Source of the DNA: Actinobacillus succinogenes 130Z
GTDB taxonomy: Bacteria > Pseudomonadota > Gammaproteobacteria > Enterobacterales > Pasteurellaceae
Direction: 5' to 3'
DNA length: 64,000 nucleotides
Assembly: GCF_000017245.1 (NCBI RefSeq)
Contig: NC_009655.1
Span: forward strand, 1,922,001-1,986,000
The translations under genes and the position numbers were made by a program. Below, one piece after another: positions 35,032 through 45,257 of this stretch (within the stretch, counting starts at the first letter, position 1; each line of letters begins with the position of its first letter). A model generated the notes under the pieces. The model saw only the letters and a list, made by a program, of their open reading frames with translations, made no database searches and was not told where the DNA came from.

Positions 35032-37737
35032 TTATTGATTTAATTGATATTCTAAATTCTGTTCAAATTGCGACCCGTAATCGATCATACTCCACAATTC
35101 GTACATATTTTCCCGATGATTATAATTCAAGGTTATCGGATTGTGACTTTTCTTTTGCGGATTATAACCGGTTATTTGCGATTTCAGATTCATTACGCCG
35201 TCCGGTGCCAGATTTACGGATGCATTTAAGCTTTCTAAATTCATTTCCTGAACCAAATCCGCCAAAATACTTTCCGTCCAACCGCCGGATTTTAACCCTG
35301 TCACCAACTCGTCGCCCAATTTAAGATACAAGGTTTCAGCCTGTTCAATCGTGCCGTTACAAATCACGCAATCATGATCATTCAGCCAAAACGGTAATGA
35401 CGCATTAATCCGTCCTTTCAGCGTTAAGTGGTGATAATCCGCCATACCCAGCACTTTATCGACATCAATCCCATGCAGTTTGACTTCGGAAATCCGGGTT
35501 TGCGGAAAATTCAAACGAGGAATTTCCACTGTTCCGTCAAAGGCACGTAAAAAAATATTACGCAATTTGAACGGCTTGGCCGTCGAATAAGGATAGTCTC
35601 CCTGTACCGTCATTTTCGCATCATCAATTGATAACGCCCCCAAACGGAGAGAACGCATACTCACTTGAATCGGTTTCCGATTGGCACTCAACTGATAATT
35701 GTGATAACGAAACGGAAACTGAATCCGAATGCCTTTGATTTCACCGTCCGGCAGAGAAATTTCACCGTTACGCACATTCAAATCGCCGTCCATCAACACT
35801 CCGTTTTCATCAATAATAAAATCCGTTTCGCCTTTAATCGTGCCCCGATGAATGCGCCATTCCCATTTATACGGGAAAAGCGGTTGGAACACTCGGGCGG
35901 ATTGTTCGTTCCAAGCGATTTTCCCCACCATTTTGTTATCGCCGTAGTGCGCCCGAACATCCAGCGGTCCCAGCATACCCGCTTTCAAATCACCGGCTAA
36001 ATTAAAGTCCGAAATGCTTTTTCCGTCCACACCCACCCCGAATACGGGACGAATAAAGCGCCCGCCGTAATCGAATTCCACCCAATCGGCACGTGCTTGC
36101 ATCAGTCCGCGTAAATGGTTTTCCGTGTAATTCCAGCGAAGGCGATCTTTCAGTTCCAGTTCGATTTTAGGAATTTTCACACCGGCCGTATCCACATTAC
36201 CGGAATCGGCATGTAGCGTGGTTAATTCCACATGATCACCCTCCCAGAAACCCGCGCCTTTTACTTTCAACGGCGTTTTTAACGCTTTCCACACGGCACT
36301 GCCCCGCACACTCCAATCCCAACGGTTTAACACGATATTTTCAATGCGTCTTAATTTCTGCCGTTTATCCCGAATGGAAAAAACGGTTTTCAGCCCCGCA
36401 ATAAATTCTCTTGCCTGTCCGTCCAGTTTCAAATCAATATTGCTAAACTGCGGTGTCGAGCCTTGCAATAACGCCTGCAAACGACCTTCCAAACCGAAAC
36501 GTCCCACCAAAATATCATTCAGCGGCAAACGTACGTGTAACTTGGTTTCGTCGAATTCATTATCCATTTTAAAAATGGAACCCGGACGGAAATGCACGAA
36601 AGGATCTTCAAAATTACCGCCTGCGTTAAAAGTGAGATTGGTATACGCTACCGTATTGCCGTAACGCAGGTCTCCGCGCCCTTTCAGCGGCACATAAATA
36701 CGCTCAGGACTAATTTCGCCTTTTTCACCGGAAATAACCATCTCGCCTTTGCCTAATTGACCGAAAGACTGCAACAGAATATCCACATCGGACGTCATAG
36801 GAAACCAGCCCTCTTTCGGCATATTCAGGGTTAAATCCACAAAGGCTTTGAGCGGTTGATCGCCGTCAAAATCCCAATATGCCAACCCTTTTTTAATTTC
36901 CAGCCGCTCTGCAGAAAAATGCACGGGCACATCCAATAACGGCTTATTTGCCGTTAAATTAGTCGCACTAATGGTTCCTTCCTGCTCTTTCCACTTTACC
37001 TTAAACTCTCCTGTCGGCACGGAAAAATCCGGCACATGCCAATGCCCGCTAAATTCGCCCGTCGTCGGCGCAATCAGTAAATTTTGATTAAGAGAAGTAT
37101 TGAATGTCAGCAGATAAGATTGTCCGGATTCCGGCTGATAGGCGGCATTACCCGACAACAGAAAATCACCGCCGGACAACGGTTGAAGCGCAGAGTCCAA
37201 CCGAAAAATGATCTCACTTTGCTGTTGTACCTGTGCGGCGATCGTCGCCTTGTTCGGCTGCAAATTCAGCGTAAGCCGTAACGGATTCGTTAATAACGGT
37301 TGAGTAGCGGGAACGGATAAGGCGTCGGCATTACGTAATTGGAAAGATTGAATATCCAATTCCCCCTCAGGCAACCAACCCCAAAGTGCGGTCAAATTTA
37401 CAGACGTTTTATTTTCTTCATCGGCGGGTAATTTTGTTAAACAAGCGTAATCCAAGCTCAGGGTTTGCGCGGAAAGACGGTACAGATTCCACCAATGCAG
37501 TTTCAGATTATCCGCTTCGGCAATATAACACTGTCCCGCTTCGGAATAAACCGACGCATGAGGCAATTCCATACCGGTCGTTTGCCAGAGCCAAGCAGGA
37601 GAAAGGGTAATTTTAAAATCGGGAACCAGAAAACGGTTTACCCATTTCGCCGCATTGACAGGTGTCAGCCAATAAGGCACGGACAACACCAATCCCGCCA
37701 ACACAAGGACGAACAGCAAACCGACTTTCTTCCACAT
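35032..37737 (-). CDS. ydbH: AsmA-like intermembrane phospholipid transport protein YdbH
   Basis: A 901-residue protein with an N-terminal membrane anchor (residues 5-25), followed by a long beta-rich periplasmic part typical of the repeating-beta-groove (AsmA-like) family. With TamB and YhdP, YdbH carries phospholipids from the inner to the outer membrane; the partner YnbE is the next gene. The C-terminal part includes LVTGLKSGGWTESILADLV and ends YDYGSQF-like before the stop. It is first in ydbH-ynbE(-epmA). Confidence 0.9.
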   Translation of the reverse strand: MWKKVGLLFVLVLAGLVLSVPYWLTPVNAAKWVNRFLVPDFKITLSPAWLWQTTGMELPHASVYSEAGQCYIAEADNLKLHWWNLYRLSAQTLSLDYACLTKLPADEENKTSVNLTALWGWLPEGELDIQSFQLRNADALSVPATQPLLTNPLRLTLNLQPNKATIAAQVQQQSEIIFRLDSALQPLSGGDFLLSGNAAYQPESGQSYLLTFNTSLNQNLLIAPTTGEFSGHWHVPDFSVPTGEFKVKWKEQEGTISATNLTANKPLLDVPVHFSAERLEIKKGLAYWDFDGDQPLKAFVDLTLNMPKEGWFPMTSDVDILLQSFGQLGKGEMVISGEKGEISPERIYVPLKGRGDLRYGNTVAYTNLTFNAGGNFEDPFVHFRPGSIFKMDNEFDETKLHVRLPLNDILVGRFGLEGRLQALLQGSTPQFSNIDLKLDGQAREFIAGLKTVFSIRDKRQKLRRIENIVLNRWDWSVRGSAVWKALKTPLKVKGAGFWEGDHVELTTLHADSGNVDTAGVKIPKIELELKDRLRWNYTENHLRGLMQARADWVEFDYGGRFIRPVFGVGVDGKSISDFNLAGDLKAGMLGPLDVRAHYGDNKMVGKIAWNEQSARVFQPLFPYKWEWRIHRGTIKGETDFIIDENGVLMDGDLNVRNGEISLPDGEIKGIRIQFPFRYHNYQLSANRKPIQVSMRSLRLGALSIDDAKMTVQGDYPYSTAKPFKLRNIFLRAFDGTVEIPRLNFPQTRISEVKLHGIDVDKVLGMADYHHLTLKGRINASLPFWLNDHDCVICNGTIEQAETLYLKLGDELVTGLKSGGWTESILADLVQEMNLESLNASVNLAPDGVMNLKSQITGYNPQKKSHNPITLNYNHRENMYELWSMIDYGSQFEQNLEYQLNQ

Positions 37738-37810
37738 AACCCTATCAACGTAAAATTTTATAAATTATCAGACAAATGATAACAAGAAAAATTCCCCTGC
37801 AAAAGGGCAA

Positions 37811-37837
37811 AAGAAGAGGCATGTTTACACATGCCTC
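37811..37837 (-). terminator. Terminator after znuA
   Basis: Read on the minus strand, GAGGCATGT pairs with ACATGCCTC around GTAA and is followed by TTCTTTT. Confidence 0.8.
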
Positions 37838-37849
37838 GTTATTATAAAA

Positions 37850-38833
37850 CTACTTGTTTAAGCAATGAAAATAACTGTCCGCGGTAGCTTGCAAAAAGTC
37901 CGTGTAGGCGTTTTTACTCAACTTCACACTCTCGCCCATGGGGTCCAAACGTCCGATTTTCACCTCGGTTCCTTTGCTGAGCGATTCAATCACTTTCGGC
38001 GTAAATTGTGGCTCGGCAAACAAACAGGACACTTTATGCTCGGCAATTTCCGCCTTGATGGTCGCCAAAGTCTTCGCTCCGGGCGCCACCAGCGGATTAA
38101 TGGTGAAAGCGCCGATTTGGTTTAAGCCGTAAGCCTGATTGAAATAGCCGTAGGCATCGTGGAAAACATAAAACCCGCGATCTTTCACCGCTGCGAGTTG
38201 CGTACGGATTTTTTCGCTTTGAAGCTGTAAAGTGCGGTCGAAATTTTGCAGATTTTGTTCGATTTGCGCTTTTTTATCCGGATATTGCGCCGTCAGTTTT
38301 TCCGCTACTTCTGAAGCGACTATCCGGCTGATTTGCGGCGAATACCAAACATGCCAGTTTACACTTAATCCGTTTTCATCTTCATCATGCTCGTGTTCGT
38401 CATCGTCATGTATATCGTGAGGCCCGTGTTTATGAGCATGACTGTGTTCGTGTTCATGATGATCTTCATGGTCATGGTGATGGTGGGCAGATTTGGTTAA
38501 CAATGGCGTAACGCTGTCTATTTCAGCAATTTCAATGACTTTTCCGTGATCAATTTGGTGAATACTTTTTTCTAAAAAACCGTCCACATCTTTACCAATC
38601 CAAAGCAACAAATCCGCCGATTTTATTTTTTGTACGTCGGAAGGTTTAAGATTGTAATCATGAGGCGAAGCACCGGGCGGTACGATAGTTTCTACCTCCG
38701 TCACGCCCTCTGCGATAGATGAAGCGATAAAACTCAACGGTTTCACCGAAGTTACGACATTTGCCTGCGCACCGGCGCAAAGCGCCAATAAGGTTCCCGC
38801 AAGCAAGGTTTTTTGAAAAGAAAATGCGGTCAT
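37850..38833 (-). CDS. znuA: High-affinity zinc-binding protein ZnuA
   Basis: Periplasmic zinc receptor for the ZnuBC permease (cluster 9 solute-binding family). The ATG at 38833 follows AGGAG and gives a 24-residue signal ending in AGAQA. Zinc ligands are His58 (SPHDYNL), His161 (NWHVWYSP), and a His in FVFHDAYGY. Residues about 117-152 form a His/Asp/Glu-rich loop with many H-x-H repeats, thought to gather zinc. znuB and znuC are not adjacent, as in H. influenzae. Zur control is expected, but I saw no clear Zur box. Confidence 0.95.
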   Translation of the reverse strand: MTAFSFQKTLLAGTLLALCAGAQANVVTSVKPLSFIASSIAEGVTEVETIVPPGASPHDYNLKPSDVQKIKSADLLLWIGKDVDGFLEKSIHQIDHGKVIEIAEIDSVTPLLTKSAHHHHDHEDHHEHEHSHAHKHGPHDIHDDDEHEHDEDENGLSVNWHVWYSPQISRIVASEVAEKLTAQYPDKKAQIEQNLQNFDRTLQLQSEKIRTQLAAVKDRGFYVFHDAYGYFNQAYGLNQIGAFTINPLVAPGAKTLATIKAEIAEHKVSCLFAEPQFTPKVIESLSKGTEVKIGRLDPMGESVKLSKNAYTDFLQATADSYFHCLNK

Positions 38834-38912
38834 TGTTTTTCTCCTATAAGTAAGAACAATTCTCAAAAACCGCGATAAACTACTCTCTTTTTAAACAAAA
38901 AGCCAGTAGATT

Positions 38913-39686
38913 TTATGCTGATTCGGCTAAAATTTTAGTCATGACCCGGGACACCGCAAAAAAACCGAAAGTGGCGGTAATCATCGTTGCCGCTCCGAAT
39001 CCGTTCGCACAATTCATTGACGCCGAAACTTCACATCCCTCACCGGTTTTAGGAAAAATCAACGGTTGGGTGGAAAACACGCAATCGACACCGAATTTAC
39101 GTTTCGGATTCCGGCTGAAATGATAATCCTTGCGCAAAATTGACCGCACTTTAGAAACGAGCGGATCCTGAACGGTTTTACTTAAATCCGCGATTCTAAT
39201 CTGCGACGGATCCGTCTGTCCGCCGGCTCCGCCGACGGTGATTACGTTGATTTTTTGCCGTTGGCAATAAGCAATTAACGCCGCTTTTACACGTACGCTG
39301 TCAATAGCATCAATGACATAATCGTAACCGCGATTCAAATAATCGGCCAAATTCTCCGGAGTAAGAAAATCGTCGATAATATTTACCCGGCATTCGGGGT
39401 TGATACGCTTAATCCGTTCTTTCATCGCCTCGGTTTTCAGTTTACCGATATCCCCCGTTAAGGCGTGGATTTGACGGTTAAAGTTGGTAACGCAAATATC
39501 ATCCATATCAATCATAGTGATTTGTCCGATACCGGAACGGGCAAGGGCTTCCACCGCCCAAGAACCTACGCCGCCGATACCAATTACCGCGATATGCGCC
39601 TGACGCAGACGGGCTAACCCTTCCGGACCGTACAAGCGACCGATTCCGCCGAACCGTTGTGCATAATTATCGATACGTTCAGTCAT
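38913..39686 (-). CDS. tcdA: tRNA threonylcarbamoyladenosine dehydratase TcdA
   Basis: Cyclises t6A37 in tRNA to ct6A using ATP. The 257-residue E1-like enzyme has the Rossmann ATP motif IAVIGIGGVGSWAVEALARSG and the signatures DMDDICVTNFNRQ and DAIDSVRVKAAL. A C-terminal hydrophobic segment (GFGAATMITATFGFFAVS) is typical. ATG 39686 follows AAGG at 6-nt spacing; the frame extends to 39710 inside mltA. It lies 8 nt after mltA. Confidence 0.95.
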   Translation of the reverse strand: MTERIDNYAQRFGGIGRLYGPEGLARLRQAHIAVIGIGGVGSWAVEALARSGIGQITMIDMDDICVTNFNRQIHALTGDIGKLKTEAMKERIKRINPECRVNIIDDFLTPENLADYLNRGYDYVIDAIDSVRVKAALIAYCQRQKINVITVGGAGGQTDPSQIRIADLSKTVQDPLVSKVRSILRKDYHFSRNPKRKFGVDCVFSTQPLIFPKTGEGCEVSASMNCANGFGAATMITATFGFFAVSRVMTKILAESA

Positions 39687-39694
39687 AATTCGCC

Positions 39695-40813
39695 TTAACG
39701 CAACACCCAAACGCGTCCGTAGTGTTTGGATAAACCGGAAATATGCCCCGCATCGTCACCCACGCCGCGATATAAATCGAAGTGATGGCTGTTCACGGCA
39801 CCGCCCACATCCAAGGCTACCATTAAGTTTAAATGATGTGTGCCCGTCCAATTTCCGGCGTTGTCGATTTCCGGCACTTCCACCAACAAGACCGATCCCA
39901 TCGGGATCAGATGTTTATCCGAAGCTACTGCCGCCATCGGTATTAACGGTACGCCGGCCGCGCCCTTCACTTGACCGGACGGGTCATGCTTAAAATACAC
40001 ATAAGATTCGTTTCGCTCCAGCAATTCCTGTAGGCGGGACGGGTTACGCGCCGCCCACTCGCGGATAGCCTGTACCGACATTTTTTCTTTCGGAATTTCG
40101 CCGTCTTCCACCAACAGACGGGCGATCGCCGTGTAAGGATAACCGTTCTGTCCCGCATAGGCCAAATACTGCAAACGACCGTTGCCGTAATCTACAAAAC
40201 CGCTACCCTGCACGCCCAGCAAAAAATTATCGATCATTGAATTACTATAAGCTAATTCCAGGCCTTTGCCGTCCAAAGCACCGTTGTAAATCTGTGCGCG
40301 GGTAAACCGTTTTTGTGCCGGCAAAGCATAAATCGGTTGCTGGAATTCGCCCTGCCGGGAACCGCGTACTTTGATCACCGGAGAATAATACCCCGTCATC
40401 AAAACATTCTGAAAACCGTCCATTCCGGACATAATCTGCGGATGAATACCGAAGTTCGTCAGCTCGTTTATATTGGCGCCGGATACCACCCATTGCTGTA
40501 TTTTGTTGTAATTAGCGGCAAAAGCGGATGAGATGCGACCGGAATAATTACGTACGTTTGAAATTTGCGTTAAAAAGTCCCCCTGATTTACAATGCCGTC
40601 GTTGCCGTCCACATCAATACGGGAAACTGTAGCGAACGGCATGGTATTGTAACTCCGTCCTTTATATTTCGCTCCAAACTGCATCATCTCGGCATTGGAT
40701 GCTTGTGCCGTAACACGGGCGGAAGGCGATTTGGCGGTTTTACTCGAAGAACAGGCGACTAACATCATTGCGGCAATCACGGTTAACGTTCTAAATACAA
40801 TCTTTTTTTTCAT
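39695..40813 (-). CDS. mltA: Membrane-bound lytic murein transglycosylase A
   Basis: Outer-membrane lipoprotein that cleaves peptidoglycan glycan strands leaving 1,6-anhydroMurNAc ends. The 372-residue protein has a lipoprotein signal with Cys21 (LVACSSS), the MltA barrel domain (MTGYYSPVIKVRGSRQGEFQ is its entry motif), and a C-terminal 3D domain with catalytic Asp in VALDVGGAVNSHHFDLYRG. The product is co-transcribed with tcdA, as in Haemophilus. Confidence 0.95.
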   Translation of the reverse strand: MKKKIVFRTLTVIAAMMLVACSSSKTAKSPSARVTAQASNAEMMQFGAKYKGRSYNTMPFATVSRIDVDGNDGIVNQGDFLTQISNVRNYSGRISSAFAANYNKIQQWVVSGANINELTNFGIHPQIMSGMDGFQNVLMTGYYSPVIKVRGSRQGEFQQPIYALPAQKRFTRAQIYNGALDGKGLELAYSNSMIDNFLLGVQGSGFVDYGNGRLQYLAYAGQNGYPYTAIARLLVEDGEIPKEKMSVQAIREWAARNPSRLQELLERNESYVYFKHDPSGQVKGAAGVPLIPMAAVASDKHLIPMGSVLLVEVPEIDNAGNWTGTHHLNLMVALDVGGAVNSHHFDLYRGVGDDAGHISGLSKHYGRVWVLR

Positions 40814-40885
40814 AAAATTTCCCGAAACGGCTGAAAAATAAAACAGTTATAATACCCCAAAAACCATTTCTATCCCTAGTATTTT

Positions 40886-43800
40886 TTATGCTTTTTCATA
40901 AGCATCGACCAGCATGGCAAACCAATCCGTCAATGTCGGCAGAACATCGGTAAGCTCTCCGTCATCCAAATTCAGCAGCAACCGACGCCAGTACGGATCG
41001 CCGCGGTTATAATCCGTCGGTCGGGCGGCGTTGTCCAGCAGCCGGCGTAATTCATCCGCAGACCGGCACTTCAACAACGCCGTAATTTTCATTGTCGGAA
41101 TACATTGAATTCGGTTCATAGCGCAAAGATAAGCGCGCACATAAACGCCAAGCTGGGCCGTTGCCCGTTCTGCGGCGATCGCCGCCAAGGTGACGCTTTT
41201 ATCGCGGGTAATCATCAAGCTTGAGGTCACTTCGCCCGTGGCACATTTCGCCAAGTGATAAACCCAATTTTCAAGACCGAAACCGTCACTCAAATTCCCC
41301 ACCCGCCAAGCGATCCGCCGTTTATCGGGAGAATCACCGTAAAGTGCGGTCAAATTTCCCGTAATTTTTACGCCGTCAATATCCAATTCAATCGCTTGTG
41401 TTTGCGGCGTTTGCAGCAAATAATCCCGTACTTTTTCACGAAACGTTTCCATTTCCGACCGCACTTTCGCTTCATAAACTTTGCCGAAATTGCCGCGCGG
41501 CAGAATGCCTTTCACGCTGAGTCGTTCGAAATAACGGCACAGTTCCTCATCGGAATAGGTTAAAAAATCGTCTTTAATACGATACAAATCCAAACCGTCT
41601 AAGGTAAAATTTTCCGTATCGGGAATTAAATCGTCATCGTTTTGGAAATACACACCCAATTGATTTTCAAAAAAGTATTTCACCGGATGACGGACAAATT
41701 TCACCAGTTGATCCAGCTCTATGCGGGTAAGTTTTTCCGTTAACGGTAAAACAGCCTGCTTGTTTTCCCCGGAAGGCATAGCTGGTGATGAAGGCAACCA
41801 TTCTTTCGCGAAAGTGCGGTCGTTCCCATAGAAGTTTTGCGGGCTGAAAATCGTCATAGGATGCACTTTTTCCGTTAACCGCAATGCGTTATCCGCCAAG
41901 TTATCATTAATATAATCCTGCAACTGACTGACAACCACGGACGGCTGGCGGGGTTGGTTATCCGTAATTGAACGCCCCACATAACTGATATACAGCTGTT
42001 CCTGCGCAGCCAGCAAAGCCTCCAAAAACAAATAACGGTCATCATCGCGGCGGGAACGATCACCCTTACGACGGTGATACCGCATTAAATCAAAACTGTT
42101 CGGCGTGCGTCGGCGCGGATAATCGTTTTCATTCATACCCAGCAGGCAAACCACACGGAACGGAATGGAACGCATCGGCAATAAGGTACAAAAACTGACT
42201 TTTCCCACCAAAAATTTAAGGCTGTTCGGATTATCGTTCAATTTTTCCGTCATCACCTCCGCCATGACTTCTGCGCTGATGTCTTCCTGAAAATCCATAC
42301 TACGCAGTAATTCCGTTACAGACCGCACAGCGTCCCGAATATATTGCTGTATATCTACCGTTTGTTCGTCGGCGACGAAAAAATCCGTTAAAAGTGCGGT
42401 CAGATTTTGCTGCCATTTTTCAATAGAATGGGATTGCTGTAAAAATGTATGCCATTGAGCCAGTCGATCTAAGAATGCCGCCAAATTACCGACGACCTGA
42501 CCTTTCAATCCGTCGGAATCATCAAATCCCAGGCTGTCTTGCCAAATACCCTGGCTTTCCCGCATGGCATAACCCAGTAACAGACGTTCCAATCCCGCTT
42601 GCCAGGCATTGTAATTTTTCACCGCGGAATCACAGTTTTTATCTAAACCGAAACGGATTTCAACCCGAGCCACCCAATGACGGATTTGCGGCAGATCCGA
42701 CAATGCAATTTCAAATTTCTCTCGAATGGCGGGAACATCCAGAAACGCCAGCACCTCTTCCGCGGAAAATTGGCTATTCTTCAGGTCCAATAAAGACAAA
42801 TAGGTAGCCAGCAATACGTCATTTTCCGACAGTTTTCCGTCAGAAATAGAGAAAGGAATGTAACGTTCGTCCGGTCGTTTTTTACCGATACGGTCTTCCG
42901 TGTAGCGTTGATACTGCCCGAACACGGCCTGAATATAAGGCGTGTAACGGTCAATATCCGCCACCATCACCACAATATCTTTCGGCGTTAAAGTTTCATC
43001 CGCTTGAAATTGACGCAGCAGATAATCATGCAACACTTCCACTTCACGCATGGGGCTGTGGCAGGCGTGTAAAACAACGGAACGATCGGCTTTCGGCGGC
43101 TGCAACGGTTGTTGCTTATCGGGCACCAGATTTAAAATACGGTTTTTCACCTGGGTCAGTAAATCAGCGCCTTCAAGCGGTGTATACGCAGTGAATTCCC
43201 GAGCGTTAAGATCGCTCAACAGATAGAAAAAATCCCGCCCCAATTTTCCCCAGGTCGCCAGCAGAGGATGACCTATCTGAAGTAATTCGTCGTCTGCGGA
43301 ACGTTCAAACTCTCCATTTTTTAACCGCACTTTTTCCGTTTCGGATAACCAGTTCGCCTCTCTATCGCTGCCATGTTCACGATATGTTTTCAGCGATAAT
43401 TCCCGTATGAAACGGGGATCCGCCAAATCTCCCCAATAATGCTTGCTCGGATTGTTAAAAAATAAATGGACCTGACTGTGTCGGCTGATCGCTTGCAATG
43501 TTTCCAAATAAGCTTTCGGCAATGCGGAAATACCAAAAACAAAAATACGCGGCGGTAAATTTTTCGGCCTGCCTGTTGCTAACGTGTTCAAATAAGTTAA
43601 ATGTAAATTTACCCGATGCCGGGCCGGACTGTCTTTAGTATGTCGGCATACTGCGGCGACCAATTCGCGCCACAATTGTCCTTGCCATCTGATATCCTGC
43701 TTAATTTGTGCCAATAAAACCGGATTGTCTGCCAATGCATACCGTAACTGATTCTCAATATAACGGTCGTCCCCCTTTTCCCAGGCATCAATCCAATCCG

Positions 43801-44224
43801 GACGATATACCAGATATTGGTCAAACAAATCAGCTATCTGGCGGGCAAGCTGATAACGTTTTTCCTGATTGCCCAATGCATGATCCCGCCAATACTCGTT
43901 AAGCCGAGGTAAAGGAAGGATCGCCAATAACGCCATTAAATGCCATGTCATCGCTTCTTTACCGAAAGGGCTTTGTTCGGACACATCAGGCAGATTATCC
44001 GCATATTGTTGCCAAATAAAACTGGCAGGCATGGGGAAACGCAGATTGGCGGCAATACCGTCCGCTTCTGCGATTTTCAGTTGCAGCCATTGTGCCATGC
44101 CGGGACTTTGTACCAGAATGGTTTCCGATTGGAAAGGATCCGTACTTCGCTGTTGCAGCAGGCTGATCAAAATTCCCGCCTGTACATCAAGATCATTAGA
44201 ATGATAAATAAAAAAATCGGACAT
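40886..44224 (-). CDS. recC: Exodeoxyribonuclease V gamma subunit RecC
   Basis: RecC subunit of RecBCD, which processes double-strand breaks and recognises Chi. The 1112-residue protein has the inactive helicase-like N-terminal domains typical of RecC (YHSNDLDVQAGILI, VQSPGMAQWLQLKIAE, LRFPMPASFIWQ) and MRSIPFRVVCLLGMNENDYPR-like sequence in the middle. ATG 44224 has GAGG at 7-nt spacing; ATG 44227, one codon earlier, is also possible. It follows the pseudopilin genes by 70 nt. recB and recD are not in the window. Confidence 0.93.
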   Translation of the reverse strand: MSDFFIYHSNDLDVQAGILISLLQQRSTDPFQSETILVQSPGMAQWLQLKIAEADGIAANLRFPMPASFIWQQYADNLPDVSEQSPFGKEAMTWHLMALLAILPLPRLNEYWRDHALGNQEKRYQLARQIADLFDQYLVYRPDWIDAWEKGDDRYIENQLRYALADNPVLLAQIKQDIRWQGQLWRELVAAVCRHTKDSPARHRVNLHLTYLNTLATGRPKNLPPRIFVFGISALPKAYLETLQAISRHSQVHLFFNNPSKHYWGDLADPRFIRELSLKTYREHGSDREANWLSETEKVRLKNGEFERSADDELLQIGHPLLATWGKLGRDFFYLLSDLNAREFTAYTPLEGADLLTQVKNRILNLVPDKQQPLQPPKADRSVVLHACHSPMREVEVLHDYLLRQFQADETLTPKDIVVMVADIDRYTPYIQAVFGQYQRYTEDRIGKKRPDERYIPFSISDGKLSENDVLLATYLSLLDLKNSQFSAEEVLAFLDVPAIREKFEIALSDLPQIRHWVARVEIRFGLDKNCDSAVKNYNAWQAGLERLLLGYAMRESQGIWQDSLGFDDSDGLKGQVVGNLAAFLDRLAQWHTFLQQSHSIEKWQQNLTALLTDFFVADEQTVDIQQYIRDAVRSVTELLRSMDFQEDISAEVMAEVMTEKLNDNPNSLKFLVGKVSFCTLLPMRSIPFRVVCLLGMNENDYPRRRTPNSFDLMRYHRRKGDRSRRDDDRYLFLEALLAAQEQLYISYVGRSITDNQPRQPSVVVSQLQDYINDNLADNALRLTEKVHPMTIFSPQNFYGNDRTFAKEWLPSSPAMPSGENKQAVLPLTEKLTRIELDQLVKFVRHPVKYFFENQLGVYFQNDDDLIPDTENFTLDGLDLYRIKDDFLTYSDEELCRYFERLSVKGILPRGNFGKVYEAKVRSEMETFREKVRDYLLQTPQTQAIELDIDGVKITGNLTALYGDSPDKRRIAWRVGNLSDGFGLENWVYHLAKCATGEVTSSLMITRDKSVTLAAIAAERATAQLGVYVRAYLCAMNRIQCIPTMKITALLKCRSADELRRLLDNAARPTDYNRGDPYWRRLLLNLDDGELTDVLPTLTDWFAMLVDAYEKA

Positions 44225-44296
44225 CATTCAGCCTCAACCCAATCCGAAAAAAGAAAAAGTGCGGTTATTTTCTGAAAGATTTTTATTCGTTGCAAG

Positions 44297-44593
44297 CTAT
44301 AAATACAATTCTCCTGCCGGGTAACGTACAATGACATGCTTATCCGTGCATTGAACGGAAAATTTCAATTGGTTCTGCTCGACGATATTTTCGCAAGGCA
44401 AATGTAAAAACTGACGCTGCTTTTGATTTTCCGCAATTTGAATCGCCTGATAGCGTTGATATGTGTTTATTGCAATTTTACGCTGATAACTCGACCATTG
44501 GCTAATAGACATGAAAATTCCGCTGAATAAAGTTAAACTGATAATCAGTGTCAATAGACTCATGCCGCCATAACGACTAAGGAGTAAAGTCAT
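44297..44593 (-). CDS. comQ: Minor pseudopilin ComQ / PpdC-like
   Basis: A 98-residue protein with a short basic leader (MTLLLSRYGG) and a hydrophobic helix MSLLTLIISLTLFSGIFMS, the layout of type IV pilin-like proteins. Position (last of four, next to recC) matches comQ of H. influenzae and ppdC of E. coli, minor components of the DNA-uptake pilus machine. It overlaps comP by 17 nt. Sequence similarity alone would not identify it; the call rests on context. Confidence 0.72.
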   Translation of the reverse strand: MTLLLSRYGGMSLLTLIISLTLFSGIFMSISQWSSYQRKIAINTYQRYQAIQIAENQKQRQFLHLPCENIVEQNQLKFSVQCTDKHVIVRYPAGELYL

Positions 44594-45257
44594 GCCAGGT
44601 TTTCTCCGCCCTTTGCCATTGACTGTATAACTGAACCAGATTCGTTACCGTTGCTTTACGGTAAGCGATGGAAACCTTTTCATCCGTACTGATCGCACCG
44701 CCGGAAATCACGGCTCCCCGAATTCGCCCTTTGCCGGCTATATGCAAATTTCCTTCGGCGACAATGATGCCGTAAATATCGCCTGCAATCGTCCATTCCG
44801 TTTGATTTTTATCCAGCCAGTAAAGATAATCCGATTGCTCTTGAACTAAATCGTTCGGCAATCCGAATTTACCTTGAAATAACGACACGGATTCCTCATT
44901 GATCATCTCGCTAAAACGTCCTTCATTAATGCCTTTCTTCGGCGATTGTTTAAACAAAGCCGACCGTCGGCACCAAATATAATGGCGGTTACTATCGGAA
45001 AACCCCGCTTGTTCAAATGCCACCCGAGTTACCGTTGCCGTAGAATTTAACGGTACTTCGCTACAAGCCGTCCGTTTTTGCTGCTGGCTAATCTGTTGTA
45101 ATTCAATATTATGAGAAACATAAATCTGCCGTAGAGAAGCCAAAGAAGAATGCAAGCGTATCGCATCATCGTCAAACAGCATGAAAATTAGCAACATAAC
45201 ACTTAATAGCATCAACAAGGTAAGCGTCATTATGCCGCGATAACGATAGACAATCAT
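44577..45257 (-). CDS. comP: Minor pseudopilin ComP / YgdB-like
   Basis: A 226-residue protein starting MIVYRYRGIMTLTLLMLLSV, a leader plus N-terminal helix. ATG 45257 forms an ATGA overlap with the comO stop and has GGGGG at 7-nt spacing; the in-frame ATG 45263 sits too close to that site. The C-terminal half (IAGDIYGIIVAEGNLHIAGKGRIRGAVISGG) resembles the beta-helix-like part of DUF2509/YgdB proteins. In H. influenzae comNOPQ is needed for natural transformation. Confidence 0.75.
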   Translation of the reverse strand: MIVYRYRGIMTLTLLMLLSVMLLIFMLFDDDAIRLHSSLASLRQIYVSHNIELQQISQQQKRTACSEVPLNSTATVTRVAFEQAGFSDSNRHYIWCRRSALFKQSPKKGINEGRFSEMINEESVSLFQGKFGLPNDLVQEQSDYLYWLDKNQTEWTIAGDIYGIIVAEGNLHIAGKGRIRGAVISGGAISTDEKVSIAYRKATVTNLVQLYSQWQRAEKTWHDFTP

